A stretch of DNA of 64,000 nucleotides from Echiichthys vipera (GCA_963691815.1 OY829655.1:9999779-10063778), one strand, 5' to 3'; positions 1-13,200 are shown, numbered from the stretch's first letter. The notes: generated from the sequence alone by a model not told the origin. Made by a program: numbers and translations.

Positions 1-2
1 GG

Positions 3-65
<63 letters not shown>

Positions 66-66
66 T
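1..66. repeat. (GA)n microsatellite
   Basis: Near-pure GA dinucleotide tract at the left edge of the window, with a few A and C interruptions at its right end. It is probably truncated by the window boundary. Confidence 0.95.
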
Positions 67-3000
67 TTTATTCTGCATATCATACTCATACTAGCAGTCT
101 AGCTTTTTAAGTTGTCCAACCTAAATGACTGTTCTAAAACCGTTCTAAAGCTGATGCATATAATTGTTTTCTGTGGTTAAACTGTGGTAAGGTTTAGGCA
201 ACTAGGACCTCTTGATTGTTTAGGGGAAGCTAATGGTCATGGATGAAATTGCAAGAAAAAAACATGGAAATTGGACAGGTCTGTAAAATGATTTTGTTCT
301 ACAATACCATACAATAATGTTGTAGCTACAGTTTGGTTAAAGTTATGGAGAGATTGTGGTTATTGCAAATAAACTCTTTTACGGTACAGTTAAGTTTATA
401 AAACTGGAAACTGGTCTCTCCTCACTTCTTACCCCTTTTAGCTCTGGCTAGTTGACGGCTCCAACACATCACTCCGTTGCGCCATGCGAGGGAATGTTGC
501 CACATACACCACAACTCTGGTACACTGAGAAATATAGAGAGCTTTCTTTGGTGATGATAGGCTTAATTAGCACTGTGTGAACTACTTTGGCAAGAACCTA
601 TAAAAAAGTTCCACACTCCAGTTTTAAGGTTGGAGAATGATTGTGGTTAAGGTTTTTTAAAAGTGAGGTTTAACTGCAAGTCTGTGCTGAAACATAAACC
701 TGCGTATTCAAGTTACTTACTCTCTACTTTGCTGCAGAAAAGGCACACTACTTCCTGTGTTGGTGATGAATGTTGATATTGTGCGCAAATTGTGTTGCAA
801 ATGTGTTCAATATAAAGGCAATTGCTACAGACACTGAATAAATGAAATTAAGTTTGAATCAATGAACTGATACAGTATTTAAATAAACTGGCTCAGTTTA
901 TTTAAATAACTGAGCCAGGCAATGTGTGAGGCTAAGTGTGTTTTTGATTCATGTTTGTTTTAAAATGAGGCAAGGTAAAAAAAAAAAGTATCAGTTTGAA
1001 TGCAAACTTAAAGATTAAAAAAGGCCAGACTAGATGCTCGATGCCACTTAACCACGTTACTGTTAAAATAATGTTATATTGTAAATTTGCAAAAGAGTAA
1101 TCATTCCAAACATTCAATGAAACACAATAATACAGTGAAAGGTAAAGTATTTTATGTATATATAACCTAAATCCCAGGTGGCTGCAGGGCCCTCAGGCCG
1201 GCTCTGAATATTCACATAATAATTCCATTCTACGTGAGTGGGCTAATTGAACTGTGTCAATGTTGGTACGGTTGCATGCATGATGATTTGTCAGAAAGCC
1301 TGAAGGACACAAACATTACATAATGATGTCAACAGTTTCTGCACTCCAATCAATGTTTCAATCCTGCACCAAAACAAAAACATAGTGGGAGATAGTATTC
1401 ATTGATAGTGAAGCTGTGATCTTAACATGTTTTACTTGATTTGTAAATTGCCTGACCATAATAACAATCTAGAGTGTAAAAATTAAATAAAGGAGCCACA
1501 ATCTGCAGGATAAACACAAAGAAAGCCCTGCCTTTTTAGCTGAACACGTTCTTACTAAATGTGGAGCCACATCCAAAACATTTGACCTCAATTTTGCCAG
1601 TTATGTTATCACACGTTTAAATAAAGGCATTGCCGCCAGCACAAGGCAGCAGCATAGCCAAAAGCTTTCTGTTAGGTTGCCTTGAAACAAAAACAAAGTT
1701 GTTCAGTAAGTGTATATCTGAGGCTCCTGGTTGTGAGGAAACTGAACATTTATCCATCAGTAGCTAAATGGAAGAAAAATATTTGTGTTACAGAGAAAAA
1801 CACCTGTCTAGCTAATCTTTGCTCCTGGAACTTGACAAAATGTTATCATGAAATATATATAACCAATTCTTAAACACATCTGTCCTTGTGAAACTGATGT
1901 TATATACCAGACCTTCACACTCACTGTGAGACAGATGAATATGGAGGAAAGGTCATGATTGATTGAAGATGTTCCCATTTCCTCCTGCAACATATTGATT
2001 TGGAGCTGAAACTATGTATAGTGAGATCGCCTTTCAGCCTGACAGACCTTTGCACACCAAATCCTAAGCTTTCGTTCGAAATTGTCACCCATTTAGTGTA
2101 AAAATAAATATGACCTCAGGCTGTGTCAATCACATTTACACACAGACTACAAATCCTTTCTTTTTTTCAAATTCTTCGGAACAGGTTTGATGTTCTGCGA
2201 TTTTTAGAATCTGCCAAAAGCCTTTAGAACTTGAACGTCATCATCCAAAATGGCATCTTGTAAATTCACACACGTCTCCCAGCAAGCTCTTTACGACAAA
2301 CAAAGTAACAAATACAAAGATGCACTTTAAAGACAACTGTGAATGTGGATGGTACTGCTTGCACAAAAGATGTACAAAAGATTAGAGAGTGGCGATTGTG
2401 CCCCAGGCAAACAAAAGTAAGGGGAACACAAAGTGTGCAAAGTTTCTGTGGGTTCTGATTTTTAGCAGATGACAGATTATAAAGGCTTAAAGTTTGGACT
2501 TCGACACCCGAGATTTTACATCCAAACTAAAACGGCAAAAGACTGAATGTTATATCACGGTTTTGGGGTCACGGTTTTTTGGTTCGGTTGTTTTTTTCTA
2601 TTTCTTTTAGATTCTAAAAATACCATGTATCAGATCTGTAGCCTAATAATTAAAAAAAAAAAATTCAGATATTCTTAAGGAAATGTCATGCAATCATGCA
2701 AAAACTGAAATAATAAGGCAGCTTGCTTAGGGATAACTGTAACAATCTTAAATGAAAGTGAAGTGAGATTTTAAAACAGTAGGAGACACATTGCTGCATT
2801 TACGCGTTTACATATTTAGTTGGCAAAAAGGTAAACAATTGTTTGCCTTCTAGGTAAGAATATAAACACTTATACATTATCAAATTTCCCCAAAAATTAG
2901 GAAAATAGGATTTCTTTCACTAAAATACGCACAAACAGCAATCACGGAATTGACTGAATAAAGGCTACATCAGGGTTATTCAATTAATTTTGAATTGAGG

Positions 3001-3200
3001 CCGGTTGATGAAAATGATCCAAAATGAGGGGCTGGAAAAATATGAGCATCACATTAATGGATATTGTAAAACAATGCAGTGACATAGGAGTACATACAGT
3101 ATATTGTCTTTATTTTATCAGTGTAAATAGTAGTCATAGACCTCAAAGTGCAACAAGTTAGTCAAAAAAACAAACTTTGTTAAATGAACAAACCTGTGAA
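67..3200. other. Non-coding stretch, no gene seen
   Basis: AT-rich DNA with only short open frames on both strands and no frame that looks like a protein family. Positions 420-660 resemble a dispersed repeat seen again at 9.69-10.2 kb (shared motif around GAGGGAATGT.GCCACA). Around 2970-3080 there is a fragment beginning CAGGGTTATTCAATTA that looks like the end of an old hAT-type element. I see no RNA gene. It could be intergenic or part of a long intron of the minus-strand gene whose first exon is near 40.6 kb. Confidence 0.6.
888..918. repeat. Short palindrome
   Basis: CTGGCTCAGTT and AACTGAGCCAG form an 11-bp perfect inverted repeat around a central TATTTAAAT that is itself nearly palindromic. 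No transposon context is visible. Confidence 0.8.
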
Positions 3201-3385
3201 CCAGTGGTTTTCACTCAATTATTGGACTAAAGTACAAGTTTGAGGTTCTTCTCCTTTACTGAGTATTTTATTTGCATGCTACTTTATACTTCTGCTTCAT
3301 TATAAATCAGTGGAAATATTCTACTTTTTACTGCACTGCATTTATCTGATTACTTCAGTAACTAGTTACTTTACCAGGCTTATAT
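3195..3385. repeat. hAT-type MITE fragment
   Basis: Begins with CCAGTGGTTTTCACTCAATT, which resembles the hAT terminus CAGTGGTTCTCAAACT. It continues with the stretch ACTGCACTGCATTTATCTGA and TAACTAGTTACTTT, a sequence I associate with abundant teleost non-autonomous DNA transposons. The right end is not clear. Confidence 0.5.
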
Positions 3386-3783
3386 GAAACATTAGTTTAT
3401 TCATCAAAAACTGGACTGACAAAAATGAACGTAACATAAATGTAGAGTAGCATGATTTTTATCAACTTATCCTCTTTCCACTCAGATATGGCTGCAGAGT
3501 AAACTCAGGCTTAACAGAGACAGAAACAAAAACTTCTCTGTCCATTCTCTGGTGAAGTTTTCTATGTCAACCTTTCTTTTTTCAGAGTAGAAAGAGACGT
3601 TGATGTGGTGATTAACCACGGATTTAACCAGACAGAAACGAACAAACAGAGTGGAGCTTAGCGAGCTGTTGCCAAGAGGATTCAAAAAACCCACGAAGAA
3701 GAGCGTAACGGGAGCATGCATAGCATTGTGGCCGCTTATGTCAAGCTTTAATATAATATAAATGTGTGAGTTATATAAAAAAA
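3386..3783. other. Non-coding stretch with a duplicated 40-bp block
   Basis: No gene seen. Its right end (3744-3783, AGCTTTAATATAATATAAAT followed by GTGTGA and TTATATAAAAAAA) is repeated nearly identically at 5482-5521, so it belongs to an unidentified dispersed element. Confidence 0.6.
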
Positions 3784-3962
3784 TAAATTGCCCGTAGGTG
3801 TGAATGGTTGTCTGTCTCTGTTCGTCTCTATGTGCCCTGCGATAAACTGGCGTCCTGTCCAGGGTGTACCTCGCCTCACGCCCGATGTCAGCTGGGATCG
3901 GCTCCAGCCCCCCCGCGACCCCGACAGGGCCAAGCGGTTGAAGATGAATGAATGAATGAATG
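3784..3962 (+). mobile_element. SINE, 5'-truncated copy A
   Basis: Matches the 3' half of the complete SINE at 45,416-45,769: the GCCCGTAGGTGTGAATGGTT segment, the CTGGCGTCCTGTCCAGGGTG segment, the CACGCCCGATGTCAGCTGGG segment, and the 3' end GCGGTTGAAGATGAATGAAT, finishing in (GAAT)n. The tRNA-like head is missing, as expected for incomplete reverse transcription. Confidence 0.85.
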
Positions 3963-4462
3963 TAAATGTAAACCAATAACGAATGCAACTGTGGTAATCA
4001 ACGTTTCTATGCTTAATGCTGATACTAAGTGCTGTTGAACCCCAACCCTTTGTAGATTAATAAACATGTATTTTCTAGGAGACAGGGTTGCCTCCCTCAG
4101 ACCACATACCCACACTTTTAACCCCAATTACACATTTTTGGATGTGTGTGTGTGTGATGAGTTTCGGAGTGGAGCCCACTGAGACACTTTGTAGGCTACA
4201 TAAACTTGACTTAACCTGACTTGACCCACACATCAAGCTTCCTTCTGTAAATACAAACATGCTCTTAGTCAAATTGTCTGATTTAATAAGCCACAAGAAC
4301 AAGAAAATGCACTTGAAGTCCATGGCATTCTTAAACATCGGATGACCTTTGACCTGGCACATGCTGGGTCCTCTCTCCTCTCTGTGGGGTCTCTAACCCA
4401 TGCAGATGTTAGCTTCAGGGGGCTCTGTGGACTTTGTGTGTTTGTGTACATGTGTGTGATTG

Positions 4463-4497
<35 letters not shown>

Positions 4498-5770
4498 GTC
4501 TATTTATAGTATGTTATGCGCTCACATCATCATCATCATCATCATCATCCAAGATGCACAAGAAACTCGGAAATAAACTAAATTAAAAGCCTTTCGGCAA
4601 AACAAACAAAGCTGCATACTCACACTGAATTCTTTTACCACATTGTCCTCTTGAATGCCTCAAAGGTCATATTTGCATATTCAATATTTAAGCACATGTA
4701 TGCCCATACACACACTCCAGTCTAAAAGTCTAGTATGACAGCTGTTGTTGGTGCTACGAGCTATTGCTTTTAAGTAAATCTGGAGCTTTTCAGAGCAATA
4801 GCCTGGGGTTATGTATGACTTTAAAAATGTTGAGATGCTCTGAAATAAACAGAAACATGCACAAGATGTTAAAAACACAAGTTGTCACAGGGAATTAGTA
4901 TGAAATGAAAGCAAATAGACCAAGATGGAACACAGATGAAAGATTCAGGTACTATGGTTACATGCATATGAAAGTGAGCGCAGAGCGATGCAGCAGATGT
5001 GCAGCATATGATGAGAGTCATGCAAGATGAAATGATGATCTTAATATAGACGAGGCAGGGGAAACGCATGACTCATGACTTCACAGCGTGTTACAACTCT
5101 ATGGAATTAAACTAAGGTTCTGGGCAAAATACAGCCTCCGTAATATTTACAAACAATGTTGTAAACCCATTACCCACTAAAAGAGAGCTGTCCATTGAAC
5201 ATGTTCATGTTTTTTTGTGCAAAAGACTGGATGCAGTTTCCATGATGTCACCATTGGTTTCCGTAGAGCCATTGTGAAGTCCAATGTGGGTGGCTCCAGC
5301 TGTTGCCATCTTGGCAGTGCCTGAATCCACCTACCTCCAGGCTAATCCAAAAATGGGTAAAGAGGTGGATTGGGGGTGGAGCTGAGGCGGGCCAGATGAA
5401 GTCTCCAGTCTATGCTCGTCTGTGACAGCTCCTACCTATCACTCAAACAGCTATGCCCTTAATCATGCAGAACTTTCTAAAAGCTTTAATATAATATAAA
5501 TGTGTGACTTATATAAAAAAAGACATAAAAATTGTACCAGGCTGTAAACATGTTTATTTCTTCTGTAAAGTTGGGCTTCATTTTTCAGCCCCAACTCCTG
5601 CCTAGCCGGCAAACTTGCTGACCTCTCCACCCCAAACCCCGCCCAGGTCCACATTCTCTACATCTACCCTTTCCCCCTCCTCCCCTCACTTGGAGCTCAC
5701 TGACCACATGAAACAGCTAGTCACTGCTGGGACCAAATTCACACCCTGCCCCACTCCCATCTCCACAGCC
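3963..5770. other. Non-coding stretch, no gene seen
   Basis: Contains TG microsatellites at about 4143-4155 and 4451-4500 and a (CAT)8 run at 4525-4549. Around 5218-5300 there is a fragment (CAGTTTCCATGATGTCACCA, then ...CCATCTTGGC) resembling the dispersed repeat at 58.0-58.7 kb. Open frames here are short and unlike known proteins. Confidence 0.6.
4451..4549. repeat. (TG)n and (CAT)n microsatellites
   Basis: An interrupted TG tract (4451-4500) is followed after a short spacer by a CAT trinucleotide run (4525-4549). Confidence 0.95.
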
Positions 5771-6425
5771 TGATCACAGCATATTACTAGACCGTCTGGA
5801 AAACTAGGCAGGACTATCTGGCATGGTATTAAAATGGTTTGAATCCTACTTGAAGGACAGGAACTACTTTGTGTCTAAAGGTCACATCTAAGCGGGCAAA
5901 AATTACATGTGGTGTTCCCCAAGGATCCATTCTGGGGCCTCTTCTGTTTAACATCTACATGCTTCCACTGGCTTAAATCATGAAAAACAACAACATATCT
6001 TACCATAGCTGTGCAGACGACACAGAGTTTCAATACATAACAATATCAGCGGATATATTTCAATACAAGCACTGACCAGATGCATTGAGGAAATACATGA
6101 TTGGATGTAGCAGAACTTTATCAAATCAAACAAAGAAAAAACTTAAATTATTGTTTTTGGAGCAAAGGAAGAATGATCCAAAGTCAGCAACCAGTTTCAA
6201 ATGGTAATGCTTAAAACCACGAACCAAGCCAGAAACTTAGGTGTACTTTGACCTGAACTTCAAAACTCACATTAAAACAATTACAAAGTCAGCTGACTAT
6301 CAGAATATACCAAGGTTAAAAGGATTTATGTCTCAGCAGGATTTGGAAAAACTTGTCCATGCATTTATCTTTAGCAGGCTGGACTACTGTAACAGTTTCT
6401 TTACAGGCCTAGCTAAAAATGTTTT
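5770..6425 (+). pseudogene. LINE reverse transcriptase relic
   Basis: Translation with frame changes gives pieces of a non-LTR retrotransposon reverse transcriptase in the right order. They are: HSILLDRLEN with an LKWFESYLKDR block near 5830; GVPQGSILGPLLFNIYM near 5910-5960; a degraded ADDTEF catalytic segment (normally YADDTQ) near 6010; HIKTITKSADYQNIPRL and LVHAFIFSRLDYCNSFFTGL at 6270-6410. Several stop codons and frameshifts (for example the stop after KGHI) show it is dead. The motif set is that of teleost L2/CR1-group LINEs, though I cannot settle the exact clade. After about 6425 the similarity is lost. Confidence 0.88.
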
Positions 6426-8680
6426 ATGGCCCCCGGCATACCACTGTGGTCTCGAAGACCGTTCCCCCATAGATATGAGTAACCTGAACCAAATTCTCTC
6501 CCTTACGATAACTACATATTTTAACAGGAGGGAAACACTGTTTGATGGTTGTACAGACTTGGACAAAAGTGCAGATGTTGTTAGCGGAACTGGCAGAAAC
6601 AGGTACTGCTAAAGCCAGTTCATATCACTATTTGAGGGAGTTTTTTCAACAAAGCAGTACAGATTCTATTTTAAAAACGTAGGCCACAGTTTGAAACAAA
6701 ACTGTTGAAGCATCCAGAAGGAGGTTCTACTCAAACAGAATAGATCAGAGCAGCTCATTAAAAAAAACAAAAATGGAAGAAATGTACGTGAACTGGATAA
6801 TTGGGACTGCAAACTTCTAGGCTAAAATAACACTGTGAACTATGAAAGTTCATTTTAATCTGTGTGAACTATAGTTTACGTTGCATTAGCCCTTTTTACA
6901 GTAAGTTTAAACTTGCACACTGCTTACCAATTGTTTTCTCCTCTCAAATCTCCCCATATATCACAAATTAGCATAGGGATCAGATTTTAGTTGCTGCATG
7001 TATCTCCAATGGAAATTTGGTTTGATTTGGTTTATTTATGGATATAGAAAGGATCCAATGGATAACATGTGAAAGTGATGACTAACCAGTCAAGATAAAA
7101 TCTGGAGAAAACCAACAGCCATCACAAATATTCATGAACAGAAATTTGTTATCTGTCTTGTAATTTACTGTTGAGTTCAGTGAGTTTTTTCTCATGAATA
7201 TCTAACATGTTCCTCTGCAGCACCCCACAGTAATACACACAGCAGCAGGCTGGCAGTAAGTCAACTCCTGAGAGAATAATGCAAATTTCAATGTACTGCT
7301 TGAGGATGCTTTGACGAAGCAGATTTGAGATGTTTTGAAATGTTTCAGGCGTGGCCTCTGCAGCAGACAACAGACAGGTCCTATTTGACAGGAAGCAAGC
7401 ATATTCAGACTAAATAAATTACAACAGATGAAACATTGTATTCCCTTTTTGCCATATTATTTCCCATCTTCATCCTGTGAATTTTCTCTTTGATAACCCT
7501 GTCACTTTTACTCCAAATCCAATTCCAGTCTAGAGTAATCATTTCCCCTGCTGATTATTACACTGTTTCTACCCCTCTAATGAGATAAGGCATTTAAATT
7601 TGTTATGGACCTATGCACTGAGCATCCAACTCCAGTGATCATTCCTCTCCAATTTGTGAAAAAAGCCAATATATAAAAGCAGCATGCCTTAAAGATATCA
7701 GATAACAAATGCCTATGATTCGACATAACTGCTTTCCATGCCCAAGGCTTGGATTTCGACTTCCATCCTGACAACCAGTAACAGTATTCCCATCGTCAAG
7801 AGATTCACTAGGTTGTCCGTCAGCTCTGGGAATATTTCACCACATGACTAAATGATTAAACATCGTCATGTTGGTCTGTTCTGGTATTTTGCACTAGTTA
7901 ACAAACATGTTGTGAATGCATCAGTTCGGAGTGTAGATTTTTTTTTTTGGTAGACATTCCAAGCGACCTTATGCCCTTGCATTCTGGATTATTACCTGGG
8001 GTTGCATTGAATAGTTCTCAAGCTTCTGACATATTCTTCATATATATATATATATATATATTCATATACTTTGTGCTCAAACTCACTCGTTTTTCCTGTG
8101 AAATGAGGACTTTTTATATTACGTTCACTTTTCAGTTTTAATAAAGAAATTTGGCTAAAGCGTTTGCTTGTTACAGTGCAACACTCTTAACAATGGGTTT
8201 GTACGATTTATTACAAAGATTATGCACAACAATTCATATGATATCTTAAAATCTGATATCTATTTAACACGGTACAAAAGGTGACCGTTAAATGTAGGCA
8301 CTAAAACAACTTAGTTACGATGAAGTTTGTAGTATGGCAAACAATGCTTCCCCAGTTGAAAGTCCTGTGTTTTGGAACCCATCCAACACCCCAACCCTCC
8401 TCCCTACGCAAATTTTGGTGCTCTTACACTACGTCATCCGATTTCCTTATTTGCTCAAGACGTAATTTCTACAGTAATAAATATGTCGATAACATATGAA
8501 TTATAGTGCATTACTTACAGGTATATGTATGAAAAGTGAATGAGGAGAATCTGTACCGTAACAACCTGTTTTATTTTCTAACTGCTTCTGTTTATTGCTC
8601 TGACCTCATCATGGAAATGTCGCTCACATCTCAGAAATGACAAGTACAGTGAGTACAGTGTTATAAAAATAACAGATAGG

Positions 8681-8724
8681 AATGATGGCCACAGCTATGA
8701 AAATAAGCTGTGGCCATCATCATT
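8681..8724. other. Perfect short hairpin
   Basis: GATGGCCACAGCT and AGCTGTGGCCATC are a perfect 13-bp inverted repeat separated by the 9-nt loop ATGAAAATA. Weaker pairing extends outwards. No poly-T tract follows. Confidence 0.85.
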
Positions 8725-8896
8725 ATGTACACCCAAGTTGGTACATAAATTAAACTACTAAACTAAAGCAGTAAATGCTACAGATTCTCTAAACTGCCTC
8801 ATAAATAGTGGACTCTGTGTCTATGGCATGTAGCAGCTGTTCTGGCATCAGATTCACTGAGGACAGACAGTTGAGTCAGTCTCAGTAGTGGCAGGC

Positions 8897-8957
8897 AATT
8901 TCAGGAAGCTGGTCATCCTTGAGTCAACAACTCAAGGATGACCAGCCTTCAGAAATT
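8897..8957. other. Long hairpin with tiny loop
   Basis: Two 28-nt arms, each starting or ending with AATTTC/GAAATT and sharing GGTCATCCTTGAGT with its exact complement, are separated by only CAACA. There are about four mismatches near the outer third. The pairing stops outside 8897-8957. It could be a tiny MITE, an inverted duplication or, less likely, a structured RNA. Confidence 0.85.
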
Positions 8958-9685
8958 GTTCACCGATAGCAGCATATTTAATCCTTACAATTTGAAAGTG
9001 ACAAACAGAAGCAGGCAGATGTTTTCTGACTAAGGCAAAGATTAATTAGGCAGCCAGATCTGATGCGCACAAATGAACCGGCATCCTTACTCGCCACCTT
9101 TCTCTCTCACTGTCGTCATTTTCTCAGCGATGATTCACAGAGAAGGATATCTTCATCTTTGGCTTTTGATCTGATTTATTTCTGACCACCACTGGCCTGT
9201 GGCCCGGTCTAACTTCAAAACACCCACTTCCTTGACTTTGAAACACTTTTTAGACATGAATCATCTCAGTTCATGCAGAAGTAGAGGAGAAAGAGAAAAA
9301 GAGCGATCTGTTTCTCTTCCCACCAATCTGACAGCTCCATTTAGATCCTGTAAAGTGACACAGTTTTCATGCATATTTAAAATACCCACACATTTAAGGT
9401 CTTCCTGTGCAAACTTTGTCTGTCTGATGTTCACACTCTGAGTCTTAAACACTTGGATGATTCAAAGTCATAATCCTTAAGAATTGAGATAGGTTGTTTC
9501 TAGCGTCCTCTTTGGCAGTAAGATATAATGACCTTTTTTTGTTGCTATTTTGTAAACTTTACTGAAACACATTCACCTCTCTACTTACGGTCCATCCCAT
9601 ACATGTTACCCTTTTAACGCCCCCCTCCCCTCCCCCCCACACACACATACACACTATTATGCTTTTTCCCTTTTACTACAAGCCT

Positions 9686-10205
9686 GACTTAGGAGTTGGA
9701 AGATTCCAATTTCCAATTATAATGAAACGCAGCATAACCAGCAACCTTGCAGCGCGAGGAAATGTCTTCACAGAAACACAAATTGGAATTCTCTGCAAAG
9801 TACAAGAGCTTTCATTAGTTGGTCATATGAAGATGAATGGTCTTCTTTTCCTGTCTGTTGATCCGCAATTGTGAGTTACCAGTAATGAGATGGACCTGCC
9901 CTGGTCAGACACAAAAGAGCGAGTCTGAGTCGAAATTCCAACTTGCATTTTTACTTGTTGAAGTTGGAACTTCAAGATGTCCGAGTCCAATGAAACGCAG
10001 CATAATCACCAGTAATGAGCTCCACCAGAGCAAACAAACTGCTACTGACTGATGAAAAAAACGCCACTAACTCTGCGCCGCATTTGATTTTAGTGAGGGA
10101 ATGTCGCCACAAACACACAGATCATATTTCTCAGCAAAGCAGCAAATACATGCGCTTAGTGGGTCATCTGATCAATCACCATTGTTTTAACTCACTCTTT
10201 GATAG
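9686..10205. repeat. Diverged duplicated repeat (two units)
   Basis: Two neighbouring segments (about 9690-9835 and 9960-10,175) share AATGAAACGCAGCATAA, a GGAATGTC.CCACA.A.ACACA block and a TTAGT.GGTCAT block. A related block occurs at 420-560. This is probably an old non-autonomous DNA transposon family inserted twice or duplicated in tandem. No coding capacity is seen. Confidence 0.55.
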
Positions 10206-13200
10206 ATAATAATTTAGCAGACAATTAAATAGATGAAAATCTTACGAATTATATCTTTAACTCTGCATCCTTGTCTTTCCAGAATCAGGGCATGTTCCCG
10301 TTGATGCGTTGAGAAAAATCCCACCAGTGTTCTTTTCTTTTTCTTTTCAACAGTAAATGTAATCTCCGTACACTTTCAAGTTGAGCAACTTTTTCTCCCC
10401 TTTCCTCAATCTCATGTGCTGAATGTTTCAATAGCTACTTGTATTTGTATTTGTGTAGAAAAGAAGCTTCCTCCTTGCAGATGAAACATGAAGCAGTCGA
10501 ACTAAATGAAAACAAGATTCATTTGTTCTCCTCTTTTAATACCAACCATGTTCCAGGTTAACCTTTCCTTTAGGTTTGGAAGAAAATTACATTTTGGTGT
10601 CTTTGTTGACAAGGTGCCAACTTCGGGTCCCTGTTTGATTCATTCTATCTCCTGTTTGTTCTTTGGGAACACCTGTTCTATCTGCTAATATTGTTTCTGC
10701 CTTTTTGTTCTTCCACTGTTCTCTCATCTCTCCTCATGAGCAGAGATGAATAAATACGCACAATGTAATGTTCCTTTGAATATTCGTGGAAAATGGTTAT
10801 CCTCCATGTGTCACATGTTCATTCAGAAAGATTGTAGACATATACTTTTTCACTTCTTGCTAAATTGTCCTGCGGTCTGCATGGTGCAAGCTTTCAAAGT
10901 ACTTTATGAACATGCACGTACAAAAATTTGACCACCTGCTCGGTGAAAGAGCCAAGATTTTTGGTTCGGGGGTCAAAGTTGTGAGAACGCAGATTAGAAG
11001 TGACAATTTTTATTTAGTGATATATGTTCAGCATATCTAAAATAATTAAATATTAACCTCTTTAACTACTTTTTGTGTTTCCATTTGATGTTAAGCCAAT
11101 GCATCATGTAGCCTAACGCTAAAATAACTCTGTTCATCATCATCTATACAAAGCTAATGATATACCGTTATTTCCCAAGACACCCATAAACCAGCCAGTA
11201 CTCCAGTGTTTAAATTATACTGCCTTGCCCCAGGTTTTGTGTGTTAATTAATATGAAGCAATTTGGTAAAACACAACTGTATTTAGTTATATTAATTTTT
11301 ACACATATTAGCTACAACAAGTAAGGTCGTAGAGGAATAGTTCAATATGTTGAGATTTAAGCTAAGTTGCTTTCTTCCTTTAACCTAGTTTCCTGGCAAT
11401 GTCCCTAAGTCAAAAAACTGTCTGGTTAGAGATAGAGTTATAAGAATGGTATAGGTATTTTATCATCTACCTTTCCACCATGAAAAGATTAATCTTATTC
11501 AATGTGTTAAACAGTTGCTTTAGATTTTGATTTTGACACAGGGTCCTACTATCAGGGCCACAACATAAGAAAACCAAGGACTCTTATTAGTTGATATTGC
11601 ATTTTAATAATGCCAATGCCTTTAAAAAATGATGAACAGCCAACTTATATTGGAGGCCCTTAGAAGTCTGGAGCTCCAGGACAGGTGCCCTTTTTCCCCA
11701 CTAAGAAATCCAGCCTTGGTATTAATAGCCAAGTCTTTTGACTTGATGACACTAGTGGTGACGTTATCATGATATACTGTATGTCTACAGTGTGTCATAT
11801 GACTGATACATCCAGTTGCAGCACTTTCTCCTGTCAGAAATCCGAAAATTCTTTTAAGAATGAACAACAATGATGTATTGCAAGCAATTCAATTTTCAAT
11901 TTTGTCTCAATGTTCACTCAACATGTTCATCGATCAATTAATGTCAGAGAACTTGCTGTTATACCCCTTTGTCATAAATTATGGGGCAATGCAGGCAGCA
12001 AAAAAAGGTCAAACTAATTTTCCGTGCAGTGGCCACAGTGTGAGGTCAGCAATTACCTACCAATTCACTTTTTTCAGGGGGGGTTCTGATTACAAAGAGA
12101 CCAAACAAATGAAAAAAACCTCAGTGAACTGCTGACATGTACAATAAATTGGCTGTTTTTCACAGTTGGATACATGTGAGTCATTGTTACTCTTCCTCTG
12201 TTTCACGCACTGTGCATGTTTTGATGAATTAGCGGAGGGGAACGCCAGTAGCAGAGCGTCAGCTGCCATCATTACATCGTATTACAGTTTTACCTCTAGC
12301 GCTGTCACTCACCCTTACGTACACATAATAAATGCTTTCCTCCCTCTGCAGTCCTAATCAGACTGCTGTAGACCTAGGGGGTGAAGAACACTTAGAAGAT
12401 AAAAGTATTCACATAATTAAATAGACAGACAGAGCGAGAGAGGAAACATTTCCCCTAAGGAATTACCAAAAAGACCAATTTACTCCTTTAATCTCTCAGT
12501 TCTGGTCTAACTTTATTGCAACCTTTTCACAAAACGCAAAGTCTATCCTATATTCACAGCCAGTTTCACATATGAACTTCAAACAATGTCCTCACAATCA
12601 GGTCCCGACATTTTCCGGTGTTTCCCTTTCTCATATGTAGCACGAACATGAGATTGTCTGTGTCAGATGTGTTCTCACCTATTGGAGATACTATTTGGTT
12701 TAGACGATTGTTGGCACCAGCAGGAGGCAAATCATGATGCCAGTTACACTGTGGTCATGTAATCGGTGAACATTTCTTGAATCTATTCTTACCCTTACCA
12801 ACAGAGGTTCCTGAATCTCATCATCGCTACAGTTAGACATTTTCGTTGGTATCTCTGTGCAGGCTTTTTGCAATTGCTGCTCAAACTATTTTTACTATAT
12901 TACTAATATATTTTGTTTGATATCAAACTAATTGTTGTGCGTAACTTTTTGTAAGATATCATATAAACCTCTTGATGACAATATAGGTGCTTCATGTAAA
13001 TCAACATTTTTTCTTCACCCGGGGATGTTTGTTTTCCTTCTGACAGAAAGATCATCAACATACACACTCGCTCACACAACGAGCGGCTCCATTCGCAAAT
13101 GGGCTTAATTGGACATTACATCGATTTTGCAATCGGGAACTGGCAGGGTAAAGTCTGTTTAATGTCAGGTCCAACTGATTCAGACATTTGTGTTCTCACG

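Larger units (their letters stand above)
6430..9685. other. Non-coding stretch, no confirmed gene
   Basis: AT-rich. Contains an AT microsatellite (8040-8061) and two strong hairpins listed separately. One open frame on the minus strand at 7149-7388 is discussed as a finding, but I do not recognise it. Around 8245-8310 there is a fragment like a repeat seen again at 35.6-35.7 kb (GGTGACCGTTAAATGTAGGC, ACCAAAAC-type motif). Confidence 0.55.

Noticed and set aside
3482..3988. 168-codon minus-strand frame
   Set aside because: It runs through a SINE and a dispersed repeat. The translation changes character at the repeat borders and resembles no protein.
6241..6612. 123-codon frame that could be called a hypothetical gene
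   Set aside because: Its first half is LINE reverse transcriptase, continuous with RT motifs upstream that are broken by stops; the rest is chance extension.
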